From Parvibaculaceae bacterium (GTDB lineage: Bacteria; Pseudomonadota; Alphaproteobacteria; Parvibaculales; Parvibaculaceae), in the NCBI GenBank assembly GCA_028283765.1, contig JAPWJY010000008.1, positions 806,001 through 870,000 on the forward strand: a stretch of DNA of 64,000 bases, read 5' to 3'. Below, one piece after another: positions 8,847-18,622 of the stretch; position 1 is the stretch's first letter; each line of letters starts with the position of its first letter. A program made the position numbers and the translations under genes. The notes below the pieces were generated by a model. It saw only the letters and a program-made list of their open reading frames with translations, was not told the origin of the DNA and made no database searches.

Positions 8847-9467
8847 ATGGGGTTCTATGAAAAACACGTGCTGCCGCATGTCATCAATTGCGCCTGCGCC
8901 ACCAAACCCATTCGTTACCAGCGGCGCAAGATCGTGCCGCTGGCCGGGGGAACGGTGCTTGAAATAGGCATCGGCACCGGCCTCAACCTTGAATATTACG
9001 ATCCGGCCCGGGTGACCCGCCTGATCGGCCTCGATCCCTCGGAGGAATCATGGAAGCTTGCAGGCGAACGCGCCGCGAATCTGCCCTTTCCCGTCGAGTT
9101 CGTTGGTCTGCCGGGCGAACGGATTCCGCTTGAGGATGCGAGCGTCGATACGGTGCTCGTCACCTATGCGCTCTGCACCATCCCCGACCCGGTGACGGCG
9201 CTGGAGGGGATGCGCCGCGTGCTCAAGCCTGGGGGTACGCTTTTGTTCTGCGAGCATGGGCTGGCGCCGGATGCCGGGGTGCGGACATGGCAGGGCCGCC
9301 TCAATCCGGTCTGGAAGCGCCTGTTCGGCGGCTGCAACCTTCACCGCCCGATTCCCGCGTTGATCGAGAAGGCCGGCTTCCGGATCGCTGCCATGGAGAC
9401 CATGTATCTGCCCGGCACGCCGCGCTTTGCCGGCTTCAACTATTGGGGAACGGCCCGCTCCGCCTGA
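8847..9467 (+). CDS. class I SAM-dependent methyltransferase
   Basis: A 206-residue Rossmann-fold methyltransferase. Motif [16 protein letters not shown] is at about residues 37-51, with IGLDPSEE as motif [16 protein letters not shown] as motif IV and [13 protein letters not shown] as motif V/VI. The start [17 protein letters not shown] and the ending NYWGTA resemble the METTL7/UbiE-related group that methylates lipids or small molecules. The actual acceptor is unknown. The GGDEF gene follows about 175 bases downstream, with no evidence of a functional link. Confidence 0.85.
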   Translation: MGFYEKHVLPHVINCACATKPIRYQRRKIVPLAGGTVLEIGIGTGLNLEYYDPARVTRLIGLDPSEESWKLAGERAANLPFPVEFVGLPGERIPLEDASVDTVLVTYALCTIPDPVTALEGMRRVLKPGGTLLFCEHGLAPDAGVRTWQGRLNPVWKRLFGGCNLHRPIPALIEKAGFRIAAMETMYLPGTPRFAGFNYWGTARSA

Positions 9468-9642
9468 GGCCGCCGCAGGCAAAGGTCCCTCGATGGCCGG
9501 GGAACAAAATGGCCGGGCTGTCGCATTTTCATCGGTTGTGACCGCAGGAACGAGGCTTTCCAGCCTTGTCCCGGTTCACGAAACGATTCATTCATTCCGG
9601 CCTGGGGACATTCCGGCTTCGGCTGGAAACAGGGCGGAGATG

Positions 9643-10815
9643 ATGGATTCAGGATTTACACTTGGGCTCGACCCGCGGGCGATGTTTCTGGTCAACGCCA
9701 TCTCCCTCATTGTCTTTTCCGGCGCATTTTTTTCGGCATGGATAAAGGAAAAAAAGAATACCTACTGGCTGTACTGGATCGCCGCGAACATGGCTTTCGG
9801 CCTGTCGTTTGTCCTGTTTGCCGTGATCGATCTCAACAGTGTCAGGCAATTTGTGGTGCCCAATTGTCTGCTTGTCCTGGGTCTTGGATTCCGCTGGCAG
9901 GCCCTGCAGGTCTTCTACGGGCGCGACATGTCGTTTCGTGCCTCGTTCAAGGTCTCCTACTTTCCCGTTCTTCTCGTTGCCGTCCTGTTTCTTTTCAAGA
10001 ACAGCGCGGGAACGGGTGTCGTTTACGGCGGCGTGAACGTTGTGATCGCCGTCCAGCTGATGCTGATTATCCATGTTCTTCTGACAGAGAAGCGCGAGGA
10101 TCTGCCATCCCGCTGGGGGCTGGTGGTGGCCTATGCCCTGATCTGGGGCTCGACGGTCGCGCGGGTGATCCAGGGATGGTGGCCGGGCGATGACGTCACG
10201 AGCCTGCTGCCCCGGGATTTGCTGCTTGAGATACATCTCCTGCTGGCGACGGTTCATATCATCGCAAGCGGGGCGTTCGCACTTTCGCTGGCCTATGAGC
10301 GAGGGGCCTCCGATCTGCGGCAACTGGCGCTGCGCGATCCCCTGACCGGTCTTCACAACCGCCGCGCATTCGAGGAGTTTATCGCCCGGGCCACCCCGCT
10401 TTATCTTGGCGAGCGGTTTGCCGTGGCTACTTTCGATATCGACCATTTCAAGCGGATCAATGACCAGTTCGGTCACGCTCTGGGCGATGCCGCTCTCCAG
10501 CGATTTGCCCTCGTCCTTTTGAAAATCCTTCGCCAGACGGATTTCGTGTCCCGCATGGGTGGGGAGGAGTTTGTCGTGGTGCTGCCCAAAACCTCCCTTG
10601 CGGAAGCGCACATGATCGTCGAACGGGTCAGAAGCGCCGTCGAGAAAGATGGCGTGAGGCACAGGGAGGCCATTGTGAGATTCACCGTCAGCGCCGGGGT
10701 TCACGGCGCGCGGACGGGGACGATGGAAATGTCTGAAATCGTCAAACGGGCGGACGCCAATCTCTATGCGGCCAAGATCGGGGGCCGGAACCGGGTGGAG
10801 GTCAGCTCCTCATAA
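9643..10815 (+). CDS. GGDEF-domain protein, probable diguanylate cyclase
   Basis: About 390 residues. The N-terminal ~220 residues form several hydrophobic membrane segments (LVNAISLIVFSGAFFSAW, FGLSFVLFAVIDL, YFPVLLVAVLFLF and others). The cytoplasmic GGDEF domain starts at RDPLTGLHNRRAFEEF. The active-site loop is GGEEF at about residues 306-310, so catalysis of cyclic di-GMP synthesis is expected. An inhibitory RxxD (RQTD) lies five residues before it, so product feedback is likely. The upstream frame is open, but the sequence before 9640 is not membrane-like. A purine-rich GGGCGGAG precedes the two adjacent ATGs (9640, 9643). The sensed signal is unknown. Confidence 0.86.
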   Translation: MDSGFTLGLDPRAMFLVNAISLIVFSGAFFSAWIKEKKNTYWLYWIAANMAFGLSFVLFAVIDLNSVRQFVVPNCLLVLGLGFRWQALQVFYGRDMSFRASFKVSYFPVLLVAVLFLFKNSAGTGVVYGGVNVVIAVQLMLIIHVLLTEKREDLPSRWGLVVAYALIWGSTVARVIQGWWPGDDVTSLLPRDLLLEIHLLLATVHIIASGAFALSLAYERGASDLRQLALRDPLTGLHNRRAFEEFIARATPLYLGERFAVATFDIDHFKRINDQFGHALGDAALQRFALVLLKILRQTDFVSRMGGEEFVVVLPKTSLAEAHMIVERVRSAVEKDGVRHREAIVRFTVSAGVHGARTGTMEMSEIVKRADANLYAAKIGGRNRVEVSSS

Positions 10816-10892
10816 GGACGAATCCCTGACTTCCTTCATCTTTTGCGGGCCTTGGACCGGGACATTACCCCCTGCGACAACAGCCCGCATCA

Positions 10893-10926
10893 CATACCCA
10901 TAAACAAATTATGGTTTATGGGTATG
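10893..10926. promoter_or_regulatory. perfect 13-bp inverted repeat upstream of ompW
   Basis: CATACCCATAAAC (10893-10905) and GTTTATGGGTATG (10914-10926) are exact inverted copies with an 8-base spacer, ending 51 bases before the porin start. No T tract follows, so an intrinsic terminator is unlikely. A related sequence, TATGTGGGTATG, recurs at about 10941-10952. The arrangement fits a protein-binding operator with an extra half-site, or an mRNA hairpin in the leader. Confidence 0.55.
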
Positions 10927-10977
10927 ATAGCCACAGTTTTTATGTGGGTATGAAATTGCCCGCGACTGGAGGCAACA

Positions 10978-11688
10978 ATGCAGGCGAAGGTCACCCGATT
11001 GGCGGGTAAGGAGATGGCCGGGCTGATGCTCGGTACGGTGCTGGCGGTGGCAGGTGCCATGCAGGCGAAGGCGGGAGAGGTGTCCACCCTTCCCCAGCAG
11101 GGCGCGGTGGCCGAGGCCCCGTTTACCGGCAAGTCGGCGGGTGACGTGATGGTCCGCGCAAGGCTGCTCGGGGTGATTCCGCAGAACAATGGCTCGACCA
11201 GCCTGGGCGGGCATCCAACGGGCAACAATGATATTATCCCGGAACTGGATGTCAGCTATTTCATCACGGACAATATCGCGCTCGAATTGATCGCGGGCAC
11301 CTCGAAACATGATATGAAGGCGGCTCACACATCAGGCGGCGATATAGGCATCGGGAGTGTCAGGCTGCTGCCGCCGACATTGACGGCGCAGTATCATTTC
11401 ATGCCCAAGGAGCGGCTGAGCCCCTATCTGGGCGCAGGTCTCAACTACACCTTCTTCTATGACGTCAGTACGCCTGGCGGTGGCATCGACAGCGTTCATT
11501 ACGATAATCACATCGGCTATGCGCTTCAGGCCGGTGTCGATTACGCGATCACGCCGAATGTCTACTTCAACGCCGATGTGAAGAAGATTTTCCTGCGCAC
11601 CGACGTGTCGGTGAACGGCGGGGCCGTCACGGCAAGAGCGAAAATCGATCCCTGGCTGGTTGGCGCCGGTATCGGCTACAAATTCTGA
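10978..11688 (+). CDS. OmpW family outer-membrane protein
   Basis: A 236-residue protein of the OmpW family, small eight-stranded beta-barrels that carry hydrophobic compounds across the outer membrane. A signal peptide spans about residues 1-33 (hydrophobic LMLGTVLAVAGAMQAKA). The family features follow: DVMVRARLLGVIPQNNG, PELDVSYFITDNIALELIAG, PTLTAQYHFMP, YLGAGLNYTFFYD, and a terminal aromatic residue (IGYKF) typical of barrel insertion signals. GGAGG sits 8 bases before the ATG. It is expressed alone, bounded by an upstream inverted repeat and a downstream terminator. Confidence 0.88.
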   Translation: MQAKVTRLAGKEMAGLMLGTVLAVAGAMQAKAGEVSTLPQQGAVAEAPFTGKSAGDVMVRARLLGVIPQNNGSTSLGGHPTGNNDIIPELDVSYFITDNIALELIAGTSKHDMKAAHTSGGDIGIGSVRLLPPTLTAQYHFMPKERLSPYLGAGLNYTFFYDVSTPGGGIDSVHYDNHIGYALQAGVDYAITPNVYFNADVKKIFLRTDVSVNGGAVTARAKIDPWLVGAGIGYKF

Positions 11689-11718
11689 AACCGGCTGGAT
11701 TGCTATAATGTTGAAAGG

Positions 11719-11740
11719 AAGGGGACCTCGGGGTCCCCTT
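11719..11740 (+). terminator. terminator hairpin after ompW
   Basis: A perfect 9-bp stem AAGGGGACC / GGTCCCCTT encloses a TCGG tetraloop 30 bases after the ompW stop. The following bases are pyrimidine-rich (TCCCGTTTCC) rather than a pure T run. Confidence 0.65.
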
Positions 11741-11932
11741 TCCCGTTTCCGGCGCGTTTGCGCGCCTTTTCGGTCCCGGACCCGGCCGGGTTTGTCCCGG
11801 CGTCGTTCCGCCACCATCTGATGTCGCTTTCGTACAAGTCCAGCGCCGAACGCGTTCTCGCTATTGGCGGGGTTCGGCGCAATGATCCGGTTACAGTGCC
11901 GCCGCTTCATGGCTGCAACGGGACCGTGCGAC

Positions 11933-13186
11933 ATGCAGAAATTTTCCGGCTTTTCCCTCATCAGGCAGGCTCTCTCCGGGCATCAGGGCTGGCAGGCGCA
12001 ATGGCGCACGCCCGAACCCAAGGCGAGCTATGATGCGATCGTCGTCGGCGGCGGCGGCCACGGGCTCGGCGCGGCCTATTACATGGCCAAGGAGCATGGC
12101 CTGAAAAACATCGCGGTGCTGGAGCGCGGCTGGCTCGGCGGCGGCAATACCGGCCGCAACACCACCATCATCCGCTCCAACTACCTGTTCGATGAAAGCG
12201 CGGCCCTGTTCGACCATGCGGTCAAGCTCTGGGAAGGGCTCTCGCAGGAGCTGAACTACAACGTCATGTTCTCCCAGCGCGGCGTGTTGATGCTGGCCCA
12301 TACGGTGCACGACGTGCAGTCGTTCAAGCGCCATATCCACGCCAACCGCCTGAATGGCGTCGACAATGAATGGCTGAGCGCGGAGGAGGCGAAGGAATTC
12401 TGCCCCCCGCTCAATATTTCGCCCGGCATGCGTTATCCGGTCGTCGGGGCGGCTCTCCAGCGCCGGGGCGGCGTGGCCCGCCACGATGCCGTCGCCTGGG
12501 GCTATGCTAGAGCGGCCGACGCGCTCGGTGTCGACATCATCCAGAACTGCGAGGTCACCGGCATCCGGCGCGGCGTGAACGGCGCGGTCGAGGGGGTCGA
12601 GACGACAAAGGGCTTTATCGGCAGCAAGCGGATCGGGGTCTCGGCGGCCGGTCATACCAGCGTGCTGATGGCCATGGCGGGCGTGCGGATGCCGCTTGAG
12701 AGCTATCCGCTTCAGGCGCTGGTTTCCGAGCCGGTCAAGCCTGTCTTCCCCTGTGTGGTCATGTCCAACACCATCCACGCCTATATCAGCCAGTCCGACA
12801 AGGGCGAACTGGTGATCGGCGCGGGCACGGACGCCTATACCTCCTACAGCCAGCGCGGCGCGCTCCATATCGCGACCCACACGCTGGACGCCATCTGCGA
12901 GCTTTTTCCCATGTTCCGGCGGATGCGGATGCTGCGGAACTGGGGCGGCATCGTCGATGTGACCCCGGACCGCTCGCCGATCATCGGCAAGACCCCGGTG
13001 CCGGGACTGTTCGTCAATTGCGGCTGGGGCACGGGCGGCTTCAAGGCGACGCCGGGCTCGGCCCATGTCTTCGCCCACACCATCGCCACCGGCGAGCCGC
13101 ACAAGATCAACGCGCCTTTCACGCTCGAACGCTTCCGCGACGGGCTGATGATCGACGAGGCGGCCGCCGCCGCCGTCGCGCACTGA
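11933..13186 (+). CDS. soxB: sarcosine oxidase subunit beta
   Basis: A 417-residue subunit, the normal family length, of heterotetrameric sarcosine oxidase. This enzyme oxidatively demethylates sarcosine to glycine, with H2O2 and formaldehyde or methylene-THF. The dinucleotide-binding motif [14 protein letters not shown] lies at about residues 37-50 and binds [17 protein letters not shown] (about 180-193) contains the histidine expected to link FMN covalently. The C-terminal [14 protein letters not shown] is conserved. The frame is open upstream to 11864, but [10 protein letters not shown] at 11933 matches the usual N-terminus. It is the first gene of a soxB-D-A-G-sdaA operon. Confidence 0.93.
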   Translation: MQKFSGFSLIRQALSGHQGWQAQWRTPEPKASYDAIVVGGGGHGLGAAYYMAKEHGLKNIAVLERGWLGGGNTGRNTTIIRSNYLFDESAALFDHAVKLWEGLSQELNYNVMFSQRGVLMLAHTVHDVQSFKRHIHANRLNGVDNEWLSAEEAKEFCPPLNISPGMRYPVVGAALQRRGGVARHDAVAWGYARAADALGVDIIQNCEVTGIRRGVNGAVEGVETTKGFIGSKRIGVSAAGHTSVLMAMAGVRMPLESYPLQALVSEPVKPVFPCVVMSNTIHAYISQSDKGELVIGAGTDAYTSYSQRGALHIATHTLDAICELFPMFRRMRMLRNWGGIVDVTPDRSPIIGKTPVPGLFVNCGWGTGGFKATPGSAHVFAHTIATGEPHKINAPFTLERFRDGLMIDEAAAAAVAH

Positions 13187-13205
13187 ACGGCGGGGAGAGA
13201 AACAG

Positions 13206-13523
13206 ATGCTTCTGATCGCATGTCCCTATTGCGGCGAACGGCCCGAAACCGAGTTCCGCTATGCGGGCGAGGCCCATATCGCCCGTCCGCATGACCCTTC
13301 CGCCCTCAATGACGACGAGTGGGTCGATTTCCTGTATCAGCGCGCCAACCCCAAGGGGCTCCATGTCGAGCGCTGGCGGCATATCCATGGCTGCGCGCGT
13401 TTTTTCAACGCCGTGCGCGACACGGTGAGCGACCGGATCTTCAAAACCTATGAGGCGGGCGAGCCCCGTCCCGATGTCAACGCCGTCGCGGCGGACGTCC
13501 TTGCAAAGGAGAGCGAGCGATGA
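13206..13523 (+). CDS. soxD: sarcosine oxidase subunit delta
   Basis: A 105-residue zinc subunit of the heterotetrameric enzyme. CPYCGERPETEF (Cys6 and Cys9) and HIHGCARFF near residue 60 supply zinc ligands, and YAGEAH is the family signature. The start is 19 bases after soxB. The stop overlaps the start of soxA (ATGA), so the two are translationally coupled. Confidence 0.93.
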   Translation: MLLIACPYCGERPETEFRYAGEAHIARPHDPSALNDDEWVDFLYQRANPKGLHVERWRHIHGCARFFNAVRDTVSDRIFKTYEAGEPRPDVNAVAADVLAKESER

Positions 13524-16500
13524 GCCGCTTTCGCCTGCCCAAAGGCGGCCGCATCGATCGCGCCCGCCCGATCAGCTTCAGATTCGACGGCAAGTCCTAT
13601 GGCGGCTTCGTGGGCGACACGCTTGCCTCGGCCCTGATCGCCAATGGCGTCCATCTGGTCGGCCGTTCGTTCAAATATCACCGTCCGCGCGGCATCATGA
13701 CGGCAGGCGCGGACGAGATGAACGCGCTGGTCGGCGTCGGTGCGGACCAGACCCGCTATACGCCCAACATGCGCGCCACGCTGGTCGAGCTTTACCATGG
13801 TCTGGTTGCGGAAAGTCAGAACCGCTGGCCCTCGCTCGGCTTCGACGTGGGGGCGGTCAACGACTTCCTGTCGCCGTTCTTTCCGGCGGGCTTCTACTAC
13901 AAGACCTTCATGTGGCCCAAGCCCGCATGGAAGCAGCTTTACGAGCCGGTGATCCGCGCCGCCGCGGGCCTCGGCAAGGCGCCGACCGCCTCGGACGCCG
14001 ATCGCTACATGCAGTGCTATGCCCATTGCGACGTGCTGGTGGTGGGGGCCGGGCCCGCGGGGCTTGCCGCCGCGCTGGCGGCTGCCGAAACCGGCGCGCG
14101 GGTCATCCTGTGCGACGAGCAGCGCGAGTTCGGCGGCTCGCTTCTGGCGTCGGACACGGACACGGCCATCGACGGCCTGAGCGCCATTGAATGGGTTGCA
14201 AAGGCTGTCGAGGCGCTGGCCCGGCATGAGAATGTCACGCTGCTCACCCGCACCACGGCGTTCGGCTATTACCCGCATAATTTCCTCGGCCTGATCGAGC
14301 GGGTGACGGATCATGTGGCCCAGCCGGACCCGGCCCTGCCGCGTGAACGGCTCTGGCAGGTCCGCGCCAAAGAGGTGGTGCTGGCCACCGGCGCGCTGGA
14401 GCGCCCGCTGGTGTTCCCGGAAAACGACCGGCCCGGCGTGATGCTGGCGGACGCCGCGCGCACCTATGCCGCGCGCTATGCCGCCCGGCCCGGTACCCGC
14501 GCGGTCATCGCGACCGCCCATGACGAGGCTTACCGCGCTGCCCTGACGCTCAAACAGGCGGGCGTGCAGATCGCCGCCATCGCCGACATGCGCCCTCAGG
14601 CTGAAGGGGAGTGGCCTGCGGCTGCCCGCGCGGCGGGCATCGAGGTCATGACCGGCACGGCCATTACCGGCACACGGGGACGGATGCGCGTTTCAGGGGC
14701 CACTCTGGCGCGTATCAAGGGCGACGGCACGGCTGAAAAAGGCGAGCAGTTCGCCTGCGATCTGGTGCTCATGTCCGGCGGCTTCACGCCGAGCGTGCAT
14801 CTTTTTTCCCAGTCCAAGGGCAAGCTCATTTATGATGAGGGTCTCAAGGCCTTCGTCCCCGGCGCGTCGCCCGAGCGCAACCGCTCGGCGGGCGCCTGCG
14901 CCGGTGAAACGGGCCTCCATGCCACGCTGGAAAGCGGTTATGCGGCGGGCGAGGGCGCGGTCCGCGCGGCGGGCTTTGGCGGTGGATTGTCCGGGCGCAG
15001 CCTGACGGTCACGGAAAAGATCAGCGCCGGCGGTGGCTTTGCCGGGGCGGTGCCCCATGGCCGCAATCCTTCCTTCGTCAAGGCGTTCGTCGATTTCCAG
15101 AACGACTCGACATCCAAGGACATCAAACTTGCGACCCGCGAGGGTTTCCTCTCGGTCGAGCACGTCAAGCGCTACACCACCACCGGCATGGCGACCGATC
15201 AGGGCAAGACCTCGAACATGAACATGCTCGGGATATTGTCGGATACGCTTGGCAAGCCCATCCCGGAAATCGGCATCACCACGTTCCGTCCGCCCTATAC
15301 GCCGGTCACGTTCGGCGCGTTCGCGGGCATGTCGCGAGGCGAACTGTTCGATCCGGCCCGGCGCACGGCCATCCATGACTGGGCGGCAGAGCAGGGCGCG
15401 GCGTTCGAGGATGTGAGCCTGTGGAAGAGGGCGCATTATTTCCCGCAGGCGGGCGAGGATATGCACGCCGCCGTCAACCGAGAATGCAAGGCGGTGCGCG
15501 AGTCCGTGGGCGTGTTCGATGCCTCCACTCTCGGCAAGATCGAGGTTGTCGGCCCCGATGCGGCGGAATTCATGAACCGCATGTACATCAACGCCTGGAC
15601 CAAGCTTGAACCGGGCCGCTGCCGCTATGGCGTGATGTGCCGCGAGGATGGTTTCGTCATGGACGATGGCGTGGTCGGGCGCATCGCGGCGGACCGTTTC
15701 CATGTGACGACCACGACCGGCGGCGCGCCCGCCGTGCTCAACATGATGGAGGATTATCTCCAGACGGAATGGCCGGACCTCAATGTCTGGCTGACCTCCA
15801 CCACCGAGCAGTGGGCGGTCATCGCCGTGCAGGGCCCCAATGCCCGCAAGGTGCTGGAGCCGCTGGTCGGCGACATCGATCTTTCCGCCGCCGCGATGCC
15901 CCATATGAGCGTGCGCGAGGGCCATATCTGTGGGGTCCAGACCCGGCTTTTCCGGGTCAGCTTCACCGGCGAACTGGGCTTCGAGGTCAATGTGCCGGCC
16001 GATTATGGCCGGGCCGTGTGGGAAGCGATCTGGGCCAGCGCCCGCCGCTTCGATGCGGTCGCCTACGGCACCGAGACCATGCACGTGCTGCGCGCCGAAA
16101 AGGGCTTCATCATCGTCGGTCAGGAAACCGACGGCACGGCGACGCCCGATGACGTCGGCCTGACATGGGCCATCGGCAAGCTCAAGAAGGATTTTGTCGG
16201 CAAGCGCTCGCTCGCCCGCGCCCAGATGAGCAATCCCCAGCGAAAGCAGCTTGTCGGCCTCCTGAGCCTCGATAACCGTTCCGTGCTGGAAGAGGGCGCG
16301 CAGATCGTCGCCAATCCCAATGAGCCTGTGCCCATGGCCATGATCGGCCATGTCACGTCCTCCTACTGGAGTTCGGTGCTGGGGCATCCGATTGCGCTCG
16401 CCATGGTCAAGGGCGGGCGGGTGCGTCTGGGCGACACGCTCCATGTGCCGATGCCGGGAAAGACCCTTCAGGTGAAGGTCGTCGAGCCGGTGTTCTTCGA

Positions 16501-16528
16501 TAAAGAGGGAGCGCGTCTCAATGACTGA
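13520..16528 (+). CDS. soxA: sarcosine oxidase subunit alpha
   Basis: The 1002-residue large subunit. Residues about 15-100 are the 2Fe-2S-like N-terminal domain (FDGKSYGGFVGDTLASALI). About 170-500 form the NAD/FAD-type domain beginning VLVVGAGPAGLAAALAAAE. From about 600 onward is a GcvT-like folate-binding half, with FRPPYTPVTFGAFAG, FDASTLGKIEVVGPDA and a C-terminal GHVTSSYWS. The protein carries NAD+ and binds tetrahydrofolate, which accepts the one-carbon unit from sarcosine. It overlaps soxD upstream and soxG downstream, so the four subunits are made in one coupled unit. Confidence 0.94.
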   Translation: MSRFRLPKGGRIDRARPISFRFDGKSYGGFVGDTLASALIANGVHLVGRSFKYHRPRGIMTAGADEMNALVGVGADQTRYTPNMRATLVELYHGLVAESQNRWPSLGFDVGAVNDFLSPFFPAGFYYKTFMWPKPAWKQLYEPVIRAAAGLGKAPTASDADRYMQCYAHCDVLVVGAGPAGLAAALAAAETGARVILCDEQREFGGSLLASDTDTAIDGLSAIEWVAKAVEALARHENVTLLTRTTAFGYYPHNFLGLIERVTDHVAQPDPALPRERLWQVRAKEVVLATGALERPLVFPENDRPGVMLADAARTYAARYAARPGTRAVIATAHDEAYRAALTLKQAGVQIAAIADMRPQAEGEWPAAARAAGIEVMTGTAITGTRGRMRVSGATLARIKGDGTAEKGEQFACDLVLMSGGFTPSVHLFSQSKGKLIYDEGLKAFVPGASPERNRSAGACAGETGLHATLESGYAAGEGAVRAAGFGGGLSGRSLTVTEKISAGGGFAGAVPHGRNPSFVKAFVDFQNDSTSKDIKLATREGFLSVEHVKRYTTTGMATDQGKTSNMNMLGILSDTLGKPIPEIGITTFRPPYTPVTFGAFAGMSRGELFDPARRTAIHDWAAEQGAAFEDVSLWKRAHYFPQAGEDMHAAVNRECKAVRESVGVFDASTLGKIEVVGPDAAEFMNRMYINAWTKLEPGRCRYGVMCREDGFVMDDGVVGRIAADRFHVTTTTGGAPAVLNMMEDYLQTEWPDLNVWLTSTTEQWAVIAVQGPNARKVLEPLVGDIDLSAAAMPHMSVREGHICGVQTRLFRVSFTGELGFEVNVPADYGRAVWEAIWASARRFDAVAYGTETMHVLRAEKGFIIVGQETDGTATPDDVGLTWAIGKLKKDFVGKRSLARAQMSNPQRKQLVGLLSLDNRSVLEEGAQIVANPNEPVPMAMIGHVTSSYWSSVLGHPIALAMVKGGRVRLGDTLHVPMPGKTLQVKVVEPVFFDKEGARLND

Positions 16529-17132
16529 GTTTTTGGGAACTGAGCTTTCAGGAACTGAATTTTCAGGCGCGAATCTGGCGAACGCCCGGACCGGCGCGCT
16601 GGACCGGTTCGCGGGTGCCGCCAGTGCGCTTGTCGTGACGCCGGGCGATCCCGCCACCCGTTTCATCTTTCGCGGCGGCAAGGCGGCGCAGGCGGCGATG
16701 GGAGATGCTTTCGGCATCGCCCTGCCGGTGCAGTCCTGCCGGGCGGCAACCGGGCAAAGCCGGGCGGCGCTCTGGCTCGGGCCTGACGAATGGCTCCTGA
16801 CCGGCGAAGACGGGCAGGCGGAGACCCTGTTCGCGGCGCTTGAAAGCGCCCTTGCCGGGGTGCCTCATTCGCTGGTCGACATCAGCCACCGCAATATATC
16901 GATCCTGCTGTCCGGCCCGAAGGCGGCGGCCGCCCTCAACACAGCCTGTCCGCTCGATCTGGCTCTGGAAAGCTTTCCCGTCGGCATGTGCACGCGCACG
17001 GTCTTCGGCAAGGCCGAAGTCCTGATCTGGCGAACCGGGGATACCCTGTTCCACCTTGAGACATGGCGTTCGTTCGGCCCCTATATCTGGGGATTGCTCT
17101 CGCTGGCGCAGCGCGAATATGGGGCGCTTTGA
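16521..17132 (+). CDS. soxG: sarcosine oxidase subunit gamma, with N-terminal pentapeptide-like repeats
   Basis: A 203-residue gamma subunit, GcvT-like, with RAALWLGPDEWLLTG (about 74-88), HSLVDISHRNISILLSGP and MCTRTVFGKAEVLIWR typical of the family. It starts inside the last codons of soxA. The extreme N-terminus is unusual: TEFLG-TELSG-TEFSG-ANLAN, three near-identical 15-base units (16524-16568) that read like pentapeptide repeats. This stretch precedes the conserved SoxG region and is probably a recent local repeat expansion. Whether it matters for assembly is unknown. Confidence 0.88.
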   Translation: MTEFLGTELSGTEFSGANLANARTGALDRFAGAASALVVTPGDPATRFIFRGGKAAQAAMGDAFGIALPVQSCRAATGQSRAALWLGPDEWLLTGEDGQAETLFAALESALAGVPHSLVDISHRNISILLSGPKAAAALNTACPLDLALESFPVGMCTRTVFGKAEVLIWRTGDTLFHLETWRSFGPYIWGLLSLAQREYGAL

Positions 17133-17150
17133 CGCCATGGCGGGAACCCG

Positions 17151-18518
17151 ATGATAAGCGTCTTTGAACTCTTCAAGATCGGGATAGGACCTTCTTCCTC
17201 CCATACGGTCGGCCCTATGAAGGCCACGGCCTCCTTTGTCCGTACACTCCATGAGATGGAGTGCCTGGACGAGGTCGGCCGCCTTGAGGTGACGCTTTAC
17301 GGTTCGCTGGCCTGGACCGGCAAGGGCCATGGCACCGACAAGGCCGTGTTGCTGGGACTGGCGGGCGAATATCCCGACACGGTGGACCCGGACCGCGCCG
17401 ACCAGATCGTCATCGATGTGCGGGAAAGCCATCAGCTTCCCTTTGCCGGGCGTCTGCTCGATTTCGATATGGATCGCGATATCGTCTTTGACGGTATCAG
17501 CGCCACGCCGAGGCACCCCAACACCATCAAATTCGCCGCTTTCGATGCGGATGGCCGGGAAATTCATGCCGAGCGCTGGTGCTCGATCGGCGGCGGCTTC
17601 GTCGTGCTGGAGGCCGACGTGGGCATCGAGGTCGAGGAAACCGGCCATGTGCCCTATCCCTTCCGCAATGCGGACGAACTGCTGGCGCTGGGCCGTCAGC
17701 ATGACATGACGATTGCCGACATGGTGCTGGCGAACGAACTGGCGCAAAACTCCGCCGAAGTGGTGGACGTCCATGTCCGGCGCGTCATCGACACGATGAT
17801 GGCCTGCATTGAGCGGGGCATGCGCAACGAGGGCGAATTGCCGGGCGGCCTCAAGGTGCGCCGCCGCGCCCGGATGCTGCTCTCCAGGCTCGACGCCGAC
17901 CCGCAGGGCCAGTCCCGCCCGCCTCAGGGCATGATGGACCGGGTCAGCCTCTTCGCCATCGCCGTGAATGAGGAAAACGCCGCCGGGGGCCGGGTCGTCA
18001 CCGCGCCCACCAACGGGGCGGCTGGCGTCATGCCCGCCGTGCTGCGCTACTATCAGGATTACTGCAACGGGGCGTCCCCGGAACGGCTGAAGACCTTCCT
18101 GCTCACCGCGACGGCGATCGGCGCGCTCTTCAAGATGAACGCCTCCATTTCGGGCGCTGAGGTGGGTTGTCAGGGCGAGGTTGGCGTCGCCTGCTCCATG
18201 GCCGCGGCGGGCCTCACCGCCGCGCTGGGCGGCACCAACGAGCAGATCGAGAATGCGGCTGAAATCGGCATGGAGCATCATCTGGGCATGACCTGCGATC
18301 CCATCGGCGGGCTTGTCCAGATCCCCTGCATCGAGCGCAATGCGTTCGGCGCGGTCAAGGCCATCAACGCCGCCTCGCTGGCGATGATGGGCGACGGCAC
18401 CCACCGGGTTTCACTCGATCAGGTGATCGAGACCATGCGCCAGACCGGGGCCGACATGCAGTCCAAATACAAGGAAACCTCGCAGGGCGGGCTTGCTGTG
18501 AACTTCACGGAATGCTGA
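17151..18518 (+). CDS. sdaA: L-serine ammonia-lyase, iron-sulfur dependent, single chain
   Basis: A 455-residue single-chain L-serine dehydratase that converts serine to pyruvate and ammonia. The N-terminal beta domain begins [21 protein letters not shown]. The C-terminal alpha domain carries the cysteines expected to hold the 4Fe-4S cluster: about Cys305 ([10 protein letters not shown]) and the pair in [10 protein letters not shown] (about 340 and 347). It starts 18 bases after soxG. In this operon it provides the exit to central metabolism: sarcosine to glycine (Sox), glycine to serine (GlyA, not in the window), serine to pyruvate. Confidence 0.93.
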   Translation: MISVFELFKIGIGPSSSHTVGPMKATASFVRTLHEMECLDEVGRLEVTLYGSLAWTGKGHGTDKAVLLGLAGEYPDTVDPDRADQIVIDVRESHQLPFAGRLLDFDMDRDIVFDGISATPRHPNTIKFAAFDADGREIHAERWCSIGGGFVVLEADVGIEVEETGHVPYPFRNADELLALGRQHDMTIADMVLANELAQNSAEVVDVHVRRVIDTMMACIERGMRNEGELPGGLKVRRRARMLLSRLDADPQGQSRPPQGMMDRVSLFAIAVNEENAAGGRVVTAPTNGAAGVMPAVLRYYQDYCNGASPERLKTFLLTATAIGALFKMNASISGAEVGCQGEVGVACSMAAAGLTAALGGTNEQIENAAEIGMEHHLGMTCDPIGGLVQIPCIERNAFGAVKAINAASLAMMGDGTHRVSLDQVIETMRQTGADMQSKYKETSQGGLAVNFTEC

Positions 18519-18533
18519 AGCCCGCCGCCCGCT

Positions 18534-18576
18534 GACCGGCCTTGCCGGGGCGGCGCCGGTCCAATCGGGAGATTGG
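18534..18576. terminator. two adjacent hairpins after sdaA
   Basis: Inverted repeat GACCGGC (18534-18540) / GCCGGTC (18555-18561) is followed directly by CCAATC-GGGA-GATTGG (18561-18576). Neither has a T tract. They may end or attenuate the sox-sdaA transcript, or act as a binding site for the regulator gene that starts at 18623. Confidence 0.35.
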
Positions 18577-18622
18577 CCGTTCCTCCGGTTTCGCGCTATG
18601 ATCCGCGCCGAAGGAGCCCGCG

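Noticed and set aside
14693-18404. Long open frames on the minus strand opposite soxA, soxG and sdaA
   Set aside because: They are shadows of GC-rich genes with strong third-codon bias; no family motif or ribosome site, and the plus-strand genes are clear.
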